This document shows positions 26,206-35,350 of a stretch of 64,000 nt of DNA, in pieces. The DNA is from Anoxybacillus ayderensis (lineage in GTDB: Bacteria; Bacillota; Bacilli; Bacillales; Anoxybacillaceae). Every line of letters starts with the position of its first letter. Positions within the stretch are counted from its first letter, which is position 1. The translations under genes were made by a program, and so were the position numbers. The stretch is taken from contig NZ_JXTG01000001.1 in NCBI RefSeq assembly GCF_000833605.1, positions 325,312 to 389,311 on the forward strand, written 5' to 3'. The notes beneath the pieces were generated by a model. The model saw only the letters and a list, made by a program, of their open reading frames with translations. It did no database searches and was not told the origin of the DNA.

Positions 26206-26934
26206 GTGTTTTTTGAATATTTTGGGCACATTCATCGGTTGCTTACTATAGTAGAACAAAAAGAAAAAGAAAAGGTTTTACTCGCAGCGGAAAAAGTTGC
26301 GGAATGTATGCGACAAAACGGACTCGTCCATATTTTCGGCTGTGGGCATTCCCATCTACTAGCGGAGGAAGTTTTTTATCGTGCCGGTGGGCTTGTGCCC
26401 GTGAAACCGATACTGATAGAACCGTTAATGCTTCATGAAGGGGCGATCCGATCCTCGCAATTAGAAAAGAAAGAGGGATACGTGCAAATGTTTTTAGCAA
26501 AAGAAACGTTTGCGCCAAACGATGTTGCTTTTGTTGTTTCCACTTCAGGATGCAATCCAGTGCCAATTGATGTTGCGCTATGGGCGAAAGAGAAAGGGGC
26601 TTACGTGATTGGCGTAACGTCATTGGCATATTCGCAGTCTCTTCCAGCGCTACACTCAAGCGGAAAGCGGCTAGCGGAATGTGTTGATCTTGTGATTGAT
26701 AACCATTCGGTAGAAGGGGATGCGATTTTAACTCACCCCGCGATTCCTGTTTCGTTTGCCCCGACGTCCACGGTTATTGGTGCAGCTATTTTACACACTA
26801 TTTTCGCAGAAGCAACGATCCGATTGGCTGAGGAAGGAGTTACCCCGCCTATTTTTCTTAGCAACCATCTCCCTGGTGGAAAAGAGCATAACGAAAAATG
26901 GATTCGACAATATCGGGACCGAATTTCATTTTAA
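26206..26934 (+). CDS. SIS-domain sugar isomerase-like protein (UPF0309)
   Basis: This 242-residue protein starts at GTG, with GTGAGGGA upstream. The sugar isomerase (SIS) domain shows HIFGCGHSHLLAEEVFYRAGG (phosphosugar loop), VVSTSGCNPVPIDVALWAKEKGAYVIGVTS, and a C-terminal lid. The protein resembles the UPF0309 SIS family often found beside nagA/nagB. It may handle an N-acetyl sugar phosphate that feeds NagA, for example an etherase- or isomerase-like step. A NagR site separates it from nagA, so it may be on its own transcript. Confidence 0.82.
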   Translation: MFFEYFGHIHRLLTIVEQKEKEKVLLAAEKVAECMRQNGLVHIFGCGHSHLLAEEVFYRAGGLVPVKPILIEPLMLHEGAIRSSQLEKKEGYVQMFLAKETFAPNDVAFVVSTSGCNPVPIDVALWAKEKGAYVIGVTSLAYSQSLPALHSSGKRLAECVDLVIDNHSVEGDAILTHPAIPVSFAPTSTVIGAAILHTIFAEATIRLAEEGVTPPIFLSNHLPGGKEHNEKWIRQYRDRISF

Positions 26935-26945
26935 AAATAAAATAA

Positions 26946-26963
26946 GTGGTATAGACAACTAGA
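26946..26963 (+). promoter_or_regulatory. NagR (YvoA) operator, dre-type site
   Basis: GTGGTATAGACAACTAGA resembles the B. subtilis NagR consensus (TGGTATAGA-tcACTAG). It overlaps the promoter region (TATAAT at 26967-26972) upstream of nagA. NagR releases this site on binding glucosamine-6-phosphate or GlcNAc-6-phosphate. Confidence 0.8.
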
Positions 26964-27006
26964 TAATATAATATTAATATATATAAAGAGAAGGATGGTG
27001 TAAAAG

Positions 27007-28185
27007 GTGAACCGATTTCTTTTAAAAAATGCAGCCGTTTATGCAGAAGAAGGATGGATAGAAAATGGGTGCGTATTGGTAGAAGAGGAGAAAATTGCTT
27101 ATGTTGGTTCAAATACATTTTTTCCAGATGTGCCAACGATCGAATTGGCTCCTCGCGACTCCCTTGTTCCAGGGTTCATTGATCTTCATATTCACGGTGC
27201 TTTCGGTGCGGATGTGATGGATGCATCGATGGAGGCACTGCAAACGATTGTCTCCCGTTTGCCGGAGGAAGGGACGACTAGTTTTCTAGCAACAACGATG
27301 ACGGCGCCCGCCGAACAGATTGAACAAGCAGTAGAAAACGTTGCACGTTACATGCGATATAACGTTCCCGGTCAGTCGGAAGTGCTAGGCATTCATTTAG
27401 AAGGACCGTTCCTTTCGCCTAAACGGGCAGGAGCGCAGCATCCGCGCGATATTATCGAACCAAACGTTGCGTTGTTTCAGCATTGGCAACAAAAAGCAAA
27501 CGGAAACATTCGGCTCGTTACGCTTGCACCAGAAGAGAACAATGGCATAGCGCTTGTTTCGTATTTAAAAGAAAACGGTGTTATTGCATCCATTGGCCAT
27601 TCTGATGCGGGGTATGAACAAGTAAAAAAAGCAATTCAGGCAGGGGTCACGCATGTCACACACTTGTTTAATGGCATGAGCGGTATTCATCATCGAACAC
27701 CAGGGGTTGCTTTAGCTGCACTTATGCATGAGGAAGTAATGTGCGAGTTAATTGCGGATGGGATTCATGTTGCACCAGAAATGGTTTGGTTTGCTTATAA
27801 GAACAAAGGAAAAGAAGGATTGGTCATCATTACTGATTCAATGCGAGCGAAATGCCTTGGAGAAGGAGAGTATGAACTAGGAGGACAACGGGTCGTTGTT
27901 CGTAACGGAAAAGCAATGTTAGTAGACGGAACGTTAGCAGGGAGCGTGCTGACGTTGAAACAAGCGGTGCAAAATGTGATCGCATTTGCAAAGTGTTCGC
28001 TCGAAGATGCCATTCATATGGCGAGTTGGAACCCAGCAAAACAACTCGGTGTACTTGATCGCAAAGGGAGCATTCGTACAGGAAAAGATGCCGATCTTGT
28101 TGTACTAAACGAAACCTATGAGGTTGTCATGACATTTTGCCGTGGAAAATTGGCATATGACAGGAGGGGAAATAGATGCGAGTGA
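27007..28185 (+). CDS. nagA: N-acetylglucosamine-6-phosphate deacetylase
   Basis: The protein has 392 residues from a GTG start, with AAGGATGG upstream. The amidohydrolase metal motif is DLHIHGAFG (residues 57-65). ASIGHSDAGYE, THLFNGMSGIHHR, the catalytic Asp in ITDSMRA, and GTLAGSVLTL follow as in NagA. It removes the acetyl group from GlcNAc-6-phosphate, giving glucosamine-6-phosphate for NagB. It overlaps nagB by 10 bp. The operon nagA-nagB-nagR-nagP is controlled by NagR through the site 45 bp upstream. Confidence 0.95.
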   Translation: MNRFLLKNAAVYAEEGWIENGCVLVEEEKIAYVGSNTFFPDVPTIELAPRDSLVPGFIDLHIHGAFGADVMDASMEALQTIVSRLPEEGTTSFLATTMTAPAEQIEQAVENVARYMRYNVPGQSEVLGIHLEGPFLSPKRAGAQHPRDIIEPNVALFQHWQQKANGNIRLVTLAPEENNGIALVSYLKENGVIASIGHSDAGYEQVKKAIQAGVTHVTHLFNGMSGIHHRTPGVALAALMHEEVMCELIADGIHVAPEMVWFAYKNKGKEGLVIITDSMRAKCLGEGEYELGGQRVVVRNGKAMLVDGTLAGSVLTLKQAVQNVIAFAKCSLEDAIHMASWNPAKQLGVLDRKGSIRTGKDADLVVLNETYEVVMTFCRGKLAYDRRGNRCE

Positions 28186-28931
28186 TACAAGTGAACGATT
28201 ATGCCGAAATGAGCCAAAAGGCGGCGGAGATGATTAGCGAACAAGTCAGAAAAAAGCCCGATTCTGTACTAGGATTGGCAACAGGAGAAACGATGCTTGG
28301 AACGTATGCTGCGCTTGTAAATGAGCATCAACAACACAACACGTCTTATCGAGATGTTCGGACGTTTAATTTAGACGAATATATTGGATTAGACGCTACT
28401 CATCCAAATAGTTATCGCTATTATATGAATGAGAGACTGTTTCGTTTTCTCGATATCCCTTTAGCACAAACCTATATTCCGAATGGATGTGCTCCCCTTC
28501 TAGAAGAGGAATGCGCCCGCTACGAGCGATTGATTGAGCAATGTGGAGGAATTGATCTGCAGCTGTTAGGAATCGGACAAAATGGGCACATCGGGTTTAA
28601 CGAACCAAACACGTCTTTTGCTTCCACGACACATGTTGTTCAACTTTCAGAGTCGACAAGAAAAGCAAACGCCCGTTTTTTTCCTTCTGCAGATGCAGTA
28701 CCAACGCATGCGATTACAATGGGAATTGCGACGATTATGAAAAGCAAGCAAATCATTTTATTAGTGTCAGGAAAAAGAAAAGCATGGGCGGTTTCTCACC
28801 TTCTTGAAGGGGAAGTCACGCCAGCTGTTCCTGCTTCTATTTTAAAAGCGCATCCAAACGTCATTGTGATTGCCGATACGGAAGCATTGTCGCATGTAAG
28901 CCAAGAGAAAAGAAAGGTGCATCGTCCATGA
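28176..28931 (+). CDS. nagB: Glucosamine-6-phosphate deaminase
   Basis: This 251-residue protein has the substrate loop GLATGETMLGTYAAL, the catalytic Asp in FNLDEYIGL, and LLGIGQNGHIGFNEP with the His-Glu pair. It converts glucosamine-6-phosphate to fructose-6-phosphate and ammonia, which enters glycolysis. It overlaps nagA upstream and nagR downstream (ATGA), so translation is tightly coupled. Size and motifs are those of the short allosteric-loop-poor Bacillus NagB. Confidence 0.95.
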   Translation: MRVIQVNDYAEMSQKAAEMISEQVRKKPDSVLGLATGETMLGTYAALVNEHQQHNTSYRDVRTFNLDEYIGLDATHPNSYRYYMNERLFRFLDIPLAQTYIPNGCAPLLEEECARYERLIEQCGGIDLQLLGIGQNGHIGFNEPNTSFASTTHVVQLSESTRKANARFFPSADAVPTHAITMGIATIMKSKQIILLVSGKRKAWAVSHLLEGEVTPAVPASILKAHPNVIVIADTEALSHVSQEKRKVHRP

Positions 28932-29650
28932 TTAATAAACATTCACCGCTACCAATTTACTATCAACTGGAACAAGGAATTAAAGAAATGATTGAGAAAG
29001 GACAGCTTCAACCTGGGGAAATGATTCCGTCGGAAAGGGAATGGGCGGAAATGTATGAAATTAGCCGGATGACCGTTCGCCAAGCGATTAACAACTTAGT
29101 CAATGACGGCTATTTAGTAAGAAAACGAGGAAAAGGAACGTTTGTCGCAACGAAAAAAATTGAACAACCGTTAAAAGGGCTAACAAGTTTTTCAGAAGAT
29201 ATGCGAGCGCGAGGAATGGTACCGGGAACAACCCTATTAGCTTTTCACACCATTCCTGCCTCTCCATCTTTCGCTAGCCAACTTGGAATTGGTGAAGGAG
29301 AGGACGTTTATGAAATCCGCCGTATCCGCCTCGCTGACGGATTGCCGATGGCGCTTGAAACAGCGTATGTCCCTTGTTCGCTTGTTCCTGGGCTCACGGA
29401 GCAAAATGTAAGCGGTTCTATTTATGAATTTATTGAAAATAAACTAGGATTAACCATTCGCTCCGCAACACAAGTACTAGAAGCATCCGTCGCACGGAAG
29501 CTGGAGGCAGAGTTGCTGCAAATTAAAGAAGGAGCCCCAGTGCTGCTTATTCAACGCAACAGCTATTTACAAACTGGCCAGCCGCTTGAAATCGTTAAAT
29601 CCGTGTATCGCGCGGATCGCTACAAATTTATGATTGAAATGGAACGTTAA
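28928..29650 (+). CDS. nagR: GntR/HutC-family repressor NagR (YvoA)
   Basis: This 240-residue protein has an N-terminal winged helix (PIYYQLEQGIKEMIEKGQLQ then PSEREWAEMYEISRMTVRQA) and a UTRA effector domain (FSEDMRARGMVPGTTLL, EIRRIRLADGLPMALETAYV). The layout is that of NagR, the repressor of GlcNAc use in Bacillus, which senses amino-sugar phosphates. It lies within the operon it should control, downstream of nagB and upstream of the transporter. Confidence 0.92.
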   Translation: MINKHSPLPIYYQLEQGIKEMIEKGQLQPGEMIPSEREWAEMYEISRMTVRQAINNLVNDGYLVRKRGKGTFVATKKIEQPLKGLTSFSEDMRARGMVPGTTLLAFHTIPASPSFASQLGIGEGEDVYEIRRIRLADGLPMALETAYVPCSLVPGLTEQNVSGSIYEFIENKLGLTIRSATQVLEASVARKLEAELLQIKEGAPVLLIQRNSYLQTGQPLEIVKSVYRADRYKFMIEMER

Positions 29651-29705
29651 TGCGGGAGAAAGGCAACTCATTTGCTTTTCTATACATGAAAAAGGGGGAA
29701 TTTGT

Positions 29706-31070
29706 ATGTTAGGATTTTTACAACGAATTGGGAAAGCGCTCATGCTTCCGATTGCTGTATTGCCAGCAGCGGCGCTATTGCTCCGGTTAGGCCAACCAGA
29801 TTTACTGAACATCCCGTTTATCGCTGCTGCAGGAGATGCTGTTTTCTCTAACTTAGCACTTTTATTTGCTATTGGTGTAGCGGTAGGATTAGCGAAAGAC
29901 GGCAACGGTGCAGCAGCATTAGCAGGGGCAGTTGGGTATTTCGTGTTGACGAAAGGAACTGCTGCAATCAATGAAGAAGTGAATATGGCTGTATTAGGTG
30001 GAATTATTTCTGGTGCCGTCGCAGGGGTGCTGTATAATCGCTATCACGATAAAAAGCTCCCAGATTGGCTCGGATTTTTTGGCGGCAAGCGGTTTGTACC
30101 GATTGTTACGTCGTTTGCAATGCTTGTGCTCGCGCTAATATTTGGGTATATATGGCCACCAATTCAGCACGGTATTAATGCAGTAGGGGAGTGGATTGTT
30201 GGAGCAGGGGCGATTGGAGTCGGCATCTTTGGTTTCTTGAATCGCTTGTTAATTCCTGCTGGTCTGCATCATGTTCTTAATAGTTTAGTTTGGTTTGTCT
30301 TTGGTGAGTTCCATGGAAAAACAGGTGATTTAAACCGTTTCTTCGCAGGAGATCCTGATGCAGGGATTTTTATGGCGGGCTTTTTCCCAGTGATGATGTT
30401 TGGTCTTCCAGCCGCTGCGTTTGCGATGATTGCCGCAGCGAAAAAAGAACGGCGAAAAGCAGTAGCTGGCGCACTTCTCGGGGTTGCTTTTACATCGTTT
30501 TTAACAGGGATTACAGAACCGATTGAGTTTTTATTTATGTTTTTATCACCATTACTTTATTTCGTTCACGCTGCACTAACGGGGCTATCGCTATCAATTG
30601 CTACGCTATTAGGCATTCATCACGGGTTTGGGTTTTCCGCTGGTGCAATCGATTATTTCTTAAACTACGGAATCGCTCAAAAACCGCTACTATTATTTGT
30701 GCAAGGGATTGTTTATGGCGCCATTTATTTTGTCGTATTTTATTTCCTAATCAAAAAGCTAGATTTAAAGACACCGGGCCGAGAAGACGAAGTGGAGGGA
30801 GAATTTGCGGAAAGTGGGATTCCGTCGGGTACGAAGTACGAAGAATTGGCGCAACAATATATGAAGGCGTTAGGCGGAAAAGAGAACATTGCCCATCTTG
30901 ATAATTGCGTCACACGTTTGCGGTTAAAAATAAATGATATGTCAAAAGTAAACGAGGCAGAGTTAAAGCGTTTAGGGGCAAAAGGCGTCGTTCGTCTCAA
31001 CCAGTCAGATTTGCAAGTAGTCGTTGGAACAGACGTTGAATTTTTAGCAAATGAAATGCGAAAAATATGA
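29706..31070 (+). CDS. nagP: PTS N-acetylglucosamine transporter, EIICB
   Basis: The protein has 454 residues from the ATG at 29706, with AAGGGGGAA upstream; the longer frame runs into nagR. The EIIC domain (about ten membrane segments; MLGFLQRIGKALMLPIAVLP start, GITEPIEFLFMFLSP substrate motif) is followed by an EIIB domain with the phosphorylated Cys in LDNCVTRLRL. There is no EIIA, so it must use a general glucose-type EIIA. It imports GlcNAc as GlcNAc-6-phosphate, the NagA substrate. Confidence 0.93.
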   Translation: MLGFLQRIGKALMLPIAVLPAAALLLRLGQPDLLNIPFIAAAGDAVFSNLALLFAIGVAVGLAKDGNGAAALAGAVGYFVLTKGTAAINEEVNMAVLGGIISGAVAGVLYNRYHDKKLPDWLGFFGGKRFVPIVTSFAMLVLALIFGYIWPPIQHGINAVGEWIVGAGAIGVGIFGFLNRLLIPAGLHHVLNSLVWFVFGEFHGKTGDLNRFFAGDPDAGIFMAGFFPVMMFGLPAAAFAMIAAAKKERRKAVAGALLGVAFTSFLTGITEPIEFLFMFLSPLLYFVHAALTGLSLSIATLLGIHHGFGFSAGAIDYFLNYGIAQKPLLLFVQGIVYGAIYFVVFYFLIKKLDLKTPGREDEVEGEFAESGIPSGTKYEELAQQYMKALGGKENIAHLDNCVTRLRLKINDMSKVNEAELKRLGAKGVVRLNQSDLQVVVGTDVEFLANEMRKI

Positions 31071-31138
31071 TTCTTATATTTTAAGGATATAGGAAACAGT
31101 TTATGATACCTTGGCATTTTAATATGGAGGATGGACAA

Positions 31139-32056
31139 ATGAAACGAATAAACATTGGTAACTCTGGCCTAATCGCCTCAGAAATTGTGTTAGGATGCAT
31201 GCGAATTTCGGAAATGTCTGTTTCCGAGCTATCAAGGTATATAGACGAAGCGCTTGGAGCAGGAATTACGATGTTTGACCATGCAGATATTTATGGGAAA
31301 GGGCGTTGTGAAGAGCTGTTTGGAGAAGTGCTTGCTTCTCGTCCGCATTTGCGCGAACGCATTCACATTCAAAGCAAATGTTCGATTCGTGATGGCTATT
31401 ATGACTTATCAAAAGAGCATATTTTAACATCCGTCGACGGCATATTGAAGCGACTTCAAACTGATTATTTAGATATGTTGCTTTTACACCGACCGGATAC
31501 GCTTATGGAACTAGAAGAAGTAGCAGAGGCGTTTGATTGTCTACATGCAAGCGGAAAAGTCCGTCATTTCGGGGTGAGCAACTTCAATAGTATGCAAATC
31601 GAGCTATTGCAAGCATACGTTAAACAGCCGATCATCGCGAATCAAATGCAGTTCAGTATTATGCATGCGAATTTAGTGACGAGCGGCATTCAAGCGAATA
31701 CGCTATTTGACGGGGCGCCGAATCGCGACGGACATATTTTAGAATATTGCCGTCTTAAACATATTACGATACAGGCGTGGTCTCCGTTCCAATACGGCTT
31801 TTTTGAAGGAGTGTTCATTGACAACGAGCAATTTCCGGAAGTTAATGAAGTACTCGGACGGCTAGCGGAGGAAAAAGGAGTAAGCAAGTCAGCGATTGCT
31901 GTCGCTTGGATTTTGCGTCATCCAGCGAACATGCAAGTGATTGTTGGCACAACAAACTCTGCTCGTTTAAAAGACATTTGCCAAGCAAGCCATGTGCAAC
32001 TCTCCCGGCAAGAATGGTACGAAATCTACCGTGCGGCAGGTCATCGGTTGCCGTAA
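31139..32056 (+). CDS. Aldo/keto reductase (YcsN/YdhF type)
   Basis: The protein has 305 residues from the ATG at 31139, with GGAGGATGG upstream. The AKR tetrad is visible: Asp and Tyr in MFDHADIYGKGRCEE, Lys in IQSKCSIRD, and His in LLLHRPD. FGVSNFNS, QMQFSIMHANL and IVGTTNSARL complete the NADPH-binding barrel. It reduces carbonyl compounds, with the physiological substrate unknown. It follows nagP by 68 bp without a clear terminator between them, so some read-through from the nag operon is possible. Confidence 0.9.
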   Translation: MKRINIGNSGLIASEIVLGCMRISEMSVSELSRYIDEALGAGITMFDHADIYGKGRCEELFGEVLASRPHLRERIHIQSKCSIRDGYYDLSKEHILTSVDGILKRLQTDYLDMLLLHRPDTLMELEEVAEAFDCLHASGKVRHFGVSNFNSMQIELLQAYVKQPIIANQMQFSIMHANLVTSGIQANTLFDGAPNRDGHILEYCRLKHITIQAWSPFQYGFFEGVFIDNEQFPEVNEVLGRLAEEKGVSKSAIAVAWILRHPANMQVIVGTTNSARLKDICQASHVQLSRQEWYEIYRAAGHRLP

Positions 32057-32061
32057 TTGAC

Positions 32062-32101
32062 GAAAACACTTTTTTGGCGATTGCTGAAAAAGTGTTTTTT
32101 C
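32062..32101 (+). terminator. Terminator after the aldo/keto reductase
   Basis: AAACACTTTTTT pairs with AAAAAGTGTTTTTTC, ending in a T-run. Confidence 0.8.
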
Positions 32102-32236
32102 ATTGCTCAAGCTCTGTCGTATTTTCATGATTAATCACGCAGGAAACCCCTGCTTTCAAGCATGGGAGGAATGCGTTTTTTTGTTTACTTTTCACTAAAA
32201 AAATATAAAATAAAATTAGTGAAAGGTGGTGAGAAC

Positions 32237-33355
32237 ATGAAATTGACTTTAACAGCAAAAATTAAAATTTTACCGACATCTGAACAAGAACAACTTCTTC
32301 AAAAAACGATGCAAGCATATCGTGATGCGTGCAATGCGGTGTCGGAAGTGATATACAAAGAAAACACCCTTGTGCAAGCCAAACTTCACAAGATGACGTA
32401 CCGCAAACTTCGCTCTACATTTGGCTTAAAATCTCAAATGGCACAGTCTGTGTTAAAAACGGTGATTGCAAAATATAAAACGAACCAAACCAATGGACAC
32501 AAGTGGTGTCAGATTGCGTTTAAAAAACCGCAAATAGACCTCGTTTTTAATCGAGATTACAGCCTAACCAAAGGGTTGTTTTCCATCAACACATTAGAAG
32601 GTCGAATCAAAGTTCCTTTTCAAACGAAAGGACTTGAAACGTATTTCGACGGAACATGGACGTTTGGAACAGCCAAGTTAGTGAACAAACATCAAAAGTG
32701 GTTTCTCCATATTCCTGTATCCAAAGAAATGGAAGAAGCAAACCTTCATCATATTCGCCAAGTGGTTGGCGTAGATATGGGCGTAAATTTTCTTGCGACT
32801 GTTTATGATTCAAACGGACAGACGCTATTTTTCAAAGGTAGACACATCAAACACAAACGAGCAAAGTATAAACAACTCCGCAGACAACTACAAAAAAAGC
32901 AAACTCCGTCTGCTCGCAGAAGATTAAAGAAAATCGGTCAACGAGAAAACCGTTGGATGCAAGATGTCAACCATTGCATCAGTAAGGCACTCGTTGAGCG
33001 TTATGGCAAGAACACGCTGTTTGTGTTAGAGGATTTAACAGGCGTTCGCCAAAGAGCAGAAAAAGTATCCGTCAACCATCGGTATGAACTTGTGTCTTGG
33101 GCGTTTTGTGATTTAAGACAAAAAATCGAGTACAAAGCACGCAAACACCAAGCCAAAGTGATTGCGGTAGACCCAACATACACATCCCAAACATGTCCAA
33201 AATGCGGACATACAGCAAAGGCGAATCGAAATAAGAAAACGCACACGTTCTGTTGCCAAACATGCCAATATACATCAAACGACGACCGAGTTGGTGCGAT
33301 GAATCTTCAACGAAAAGGAATCGAGTACATCGTTGAAGAAACAACAAAAGCATGA
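32237..33355 (+). CDS. tnpB: TnpB RNA-guided endonuclease (IS605 OrfB family), copy 3
   Basis: The protein has 372 residues from the ATG at 32237 (AAAGGTGG upstream), the same length as copy 1. Catalytic D180 (GVDMGVNF), E265 (VLEDLTG) and D350 (NDDRVGAMNL) and the zinc ribbon (CPKCGH, CCQTC) are all kept. Differences from copy 1 are scattered (for example ILPTSEQEQLLQ near the N terminus), so the two copies have diverged for some time while their 3' ends stayed alike. It is probably active. Confidence 0.93.
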   Translation: MKLTLTAKIKILPTSEQEQLLQKTMQAYRDACNAVSEVIYKENTLVQAKLHKMTYRKLRSTFGLKSQMAQSVLKTVIAKYKTNQTNGHKWCQIAFKKPQIDLVFNRDYSLTKGLFSINTLEGRIKVPFQTKGLETYFDGTWTFGTAKLVNKHQKWFLHIPVSKEMEEANLHHIRQVVGVDMGVNFLATVYDSNGQTLFFKGRHIKHKRAKYKQLRRQLQKKQTPSARRRLKKIGQRENRWMQDVNHCISKALVERYGKNTLFVLEDLTGVRQRAEKVSVNHRYELVSWAFCDLRQKIEYKARKHQAKVIAVDPTYTSQTCPKCGHTAKANRNKKTHTFCCQTCQYTSNDDRVGAMNLQRKGIEYIVEETTKA

Positions 33356-33477
33356 CTTTTGTTGTTGGGTAGTTGTCAACCTGCCCTGATGCAACCCCAA
33401 GTGAAGGAAGGAGGATAACATCCGCTTGCACTTCTGGGGAGTTGCAAGCCCACGACTTTAGTCGTTGGGTAGTTGAC
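33356..33477 (+). ncRNA. Predicted TnpB guide RNA scaffold, copy 3
   Basis: The structure is the same as in copy 1 (CTTGCA/TGCAAG stem and CACGACTTTAGTCGTTGGG stem, ending GTTGAC). Over about 122 bp only one or two positions differ from copy 1 near the end (GGGTAGTTGAC against GGGTCGTTGAC). The RNA itself is inferred from the family. Confidence 0.6.
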
Positions 33478-33528
33478 GTCATCGTGCTAAAATAAGGGGG
33501 GATTATTTTTATACTGGGGGACTGAACA

Positions 33529-35217
33529 ATGACAACGACGACGAAGATCAAAACGGACATTGAAATTGCCCAAGAAACAAAATTAAAGCGCATTCAAGAC
33601 ACTGCAAGTGAACTGGATTTGTTAGAAGAAGAGCTTGAACCGTATGGGCATTATAAAGCGAAAATTTCTCTTCATGCACTGAAGCGGTTAGCGACGAAAC
33701 AAGACGGCCATGTCATTTTAGTGACGTCAATTAATCCAACGCCAGCGGGAGAAGGAAAATCGACAGTTACTGTTGGGCTTGGCCAAGCGTTACATAAACT
33801 CGGTAAAAAAGTGATGATTGCGATGCGGGAACCTTCCCTTGGCCCGACGATGGGCATAAAAGGCGGGGCGACAGGTGGAGGGTATTCACAAGTGTTGCCG
33901 ATGGAAGACATTAATTTGCACTTTACTGGCAATTTGCATGCGATTACGACCGCGAATAACGCCTTAGCTGCGCTCATTGACAACCATATTCATCAAGGAA
34001 ATGAATTACGAATCGATACGCGTCGCATCGTTTGGAAGCGAGCAGTGGACTTAAATGACCGTGCGCTACGTAAAGTCGTGGTCGGATTAGGTGGGCCGAC
34101 GCAAGGCGTGCCACGCGAGGACGGATTCGATATTACCGTTGCCTCTGAAATCATGGCGGTGTTTTGCTTAGCAACCGATCTGCAAGATTTAAAGCGACGT
34201 TTAGCAAACATGGTGGTAGCATATAATGTGGATCGTCAACCTGTTACAGTAGCTGATCTTGGCGTCGAAGGAGCGCTCACGCTTTTACTAAAAGATGCGC
34301 TAAAGCCGAATTTAGTCCAAACGGTAGAACATGTACCTGCACTTGTGCACGGTGGCCCGTTTGCCAATATTGCTCACGGATGCAATAGCGTCATTGCCAC
34401 AAAAATGGCACAAAAGCTCGGAGACTATGTTGTGACAGAGGCGGGATTTGGTGCGGATTTAGGTGCGGAGAAATTTTTACATATCAAAGCACGTATGGGA
34501 GGAATTGAACCGAAAGCTGTTGTCATCGTCGCAACGATTCGAGCGTTAAAAATGCACGGCGGGGTAGGGAAACAACAGTTAGCGAGCGAAAATGTCGAAG
34601 CATTAAAAAAAGGACTAGCCAATTTAGAGAAACATATTGAAACGATTCAAGCGTTTGGCTTGCCGTTTGTCGTTGCCATTAACCGTTTTATCACGGACAC
34701 AGATAAAGAAATTCACGCATTAACGGCATTTTGTGAAGAAAAAGGATATCCTGTATCGTTAACGGAAGTGTGGGAAAAAGGCGGAGATGGCGGAATTGAT
34801 TTAGCTCGTAAAGTATTGGAAGCAATCGAAAATACAAAAAGCACGTACACTCCGTTATACGAATTAGACGAACCGATTACGGATAAAATTCAAAAAATCG
34901 CGCGCATTGTTTATGGCGCAAGCGACGTTTCTTTTTCTGACAAGGCGAAAAAGCAAATCGAACAATTTACATCGTTTGGGTGGGACAAGTTCCCCATTTG
35001 CATGGCAAAGACGCAATATTCGCTTTCCGACGACCCAACAAAACTTGGCCGCCCGACCGATTTCACTATTACAGTGCGCGAATTAAAACCGTCGATTGGT
35101 GCTGGTTTTCTCGTTGCCTTAACAGGAGATGTAATGACGATGCCAGGGCTGCCGAAACAACCAGCAGCGCTTCAGATGGATGTCGACGAACATGGAAACG
35201 CGCGTGGACTTTTCTAA
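33529..35217 (+). CDS. fhs: Formate--tetrahydrofolate ligase
   Basis: This 562-residue protein has the P-loop-like [18 protein letters not shown], then [24 protein letters not shown] and [14 protein letters not shown], all standard for FTHFS. It joins formate to tetrahydrofolate with ATP to give 10-formyl-THF for purine synthesis and one-carbon metabolism. The start ATG follows GGGGGACTG. The TnpB copy 3 lies 51 bp upstream, so the native promoter was either preserved in the short gap or displaced. No clear -35/-10 pair was found there. Confidence 0.96.
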   Translation: MTTTTKIKTDIEIAQETKLKRIQDTASELDLLEEELEPYGHYKAKISLHALKRLATKQDGHVILVTSINPTPAGEGKSTVTVGLGQALHKLGKKVMIAMREPSLGPTMGIKGGATGGGYSQVLPMEDINLHFTGNLHAITTANNALAALIDNHIHQGNELRIDTRRIVWKRAVDLNDRALRKVVVGLGGPTQGVPREDGFDITVASEIMAVFCLATDLQDLKRRLANMVVAYNVDRQPVTVADLGVEGALTLLLKDALKPNLVQTVEHVPALVHGGPFANIAHGCNSVIATKMAQKLGDYVVTEAGFGADLGAEKFLHIKARMGGIEPKAVVIVATIRALKMHGGVGKQQLASENVEALKKGLANLEKHIETIQAFGLPFVVAINRFITDTDKEIHALTAFCEEKGYPVSLTEVWEKGGDGGIDLARKVLEAIENTKSTYTPLYELDEPITDKIQKIARIVYGASDVSFSDKAKKQIEQFTSFGWDKFPICMAKTQYSLSDDPTKLGRPTDFTITVRELKPSIGAGFLVALTGDVMTMPGLPKQPAALQMDVDEHGNARGLF

Positions 35218-35235
35218 ATGATTAATCAGGAGAAC

Positions 35236-35272
35236 AGGCGCCTTATCAGTAAGATAGGGCGCTTTTTTTATA
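35236..35272 (+). terminator. fhs terminator
   Basis: GCGCCTTATC pairs with GATAGGGCGC over a short loop, then T7. Confidence 0.87.
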
Positions 35273-35286
35273 AACAGGCAAAAAAA

Positions 35287-35314
35287 TTGAAAGATTGAAA
35301 AAAGGTATTATAAT
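35287..35314 (+). promoter_or_regulatory. Promoter of the MFS exporter gene
   Basis: TTGAAA, 16-bp spacer, TATAAT, 36 bp before the start codon. Confidence 0.6.
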
Positions 35315-35350
35315 GTAAATATTCAATTTGTTTTCTAGGGAGAGAGGAAA

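Larger units (their letters stand above)
32129..33477 (+). mobile_element. TnpB-only element, family B, copy 3 (full length)
   Basis: It starts GATTAATCACGCAGG directly after TTCAT (32124-32128) and ends GTTGAC, giving 1349 bp, 2 bp shorter than copy 1. The left end differs from copies 1 and 2, whereas the right end (33356-33477) is nearly identical to copy 1. The predicted guide begins at 33478 (GTCATCGTGCTAAAATAAGG). It is inserted between the aldo/keto reductase terminator and fhs, only 51 bp before the fhs start. Confidence 0.9.

Noticed and set aside
33473-33515. TTGAC of the TnpB right end acting as a -35 for fhs
   Set aside because: A 17-bp spacer leads to a G-run, and TATACT at 33510 is too far, so no promoter can be claimed.
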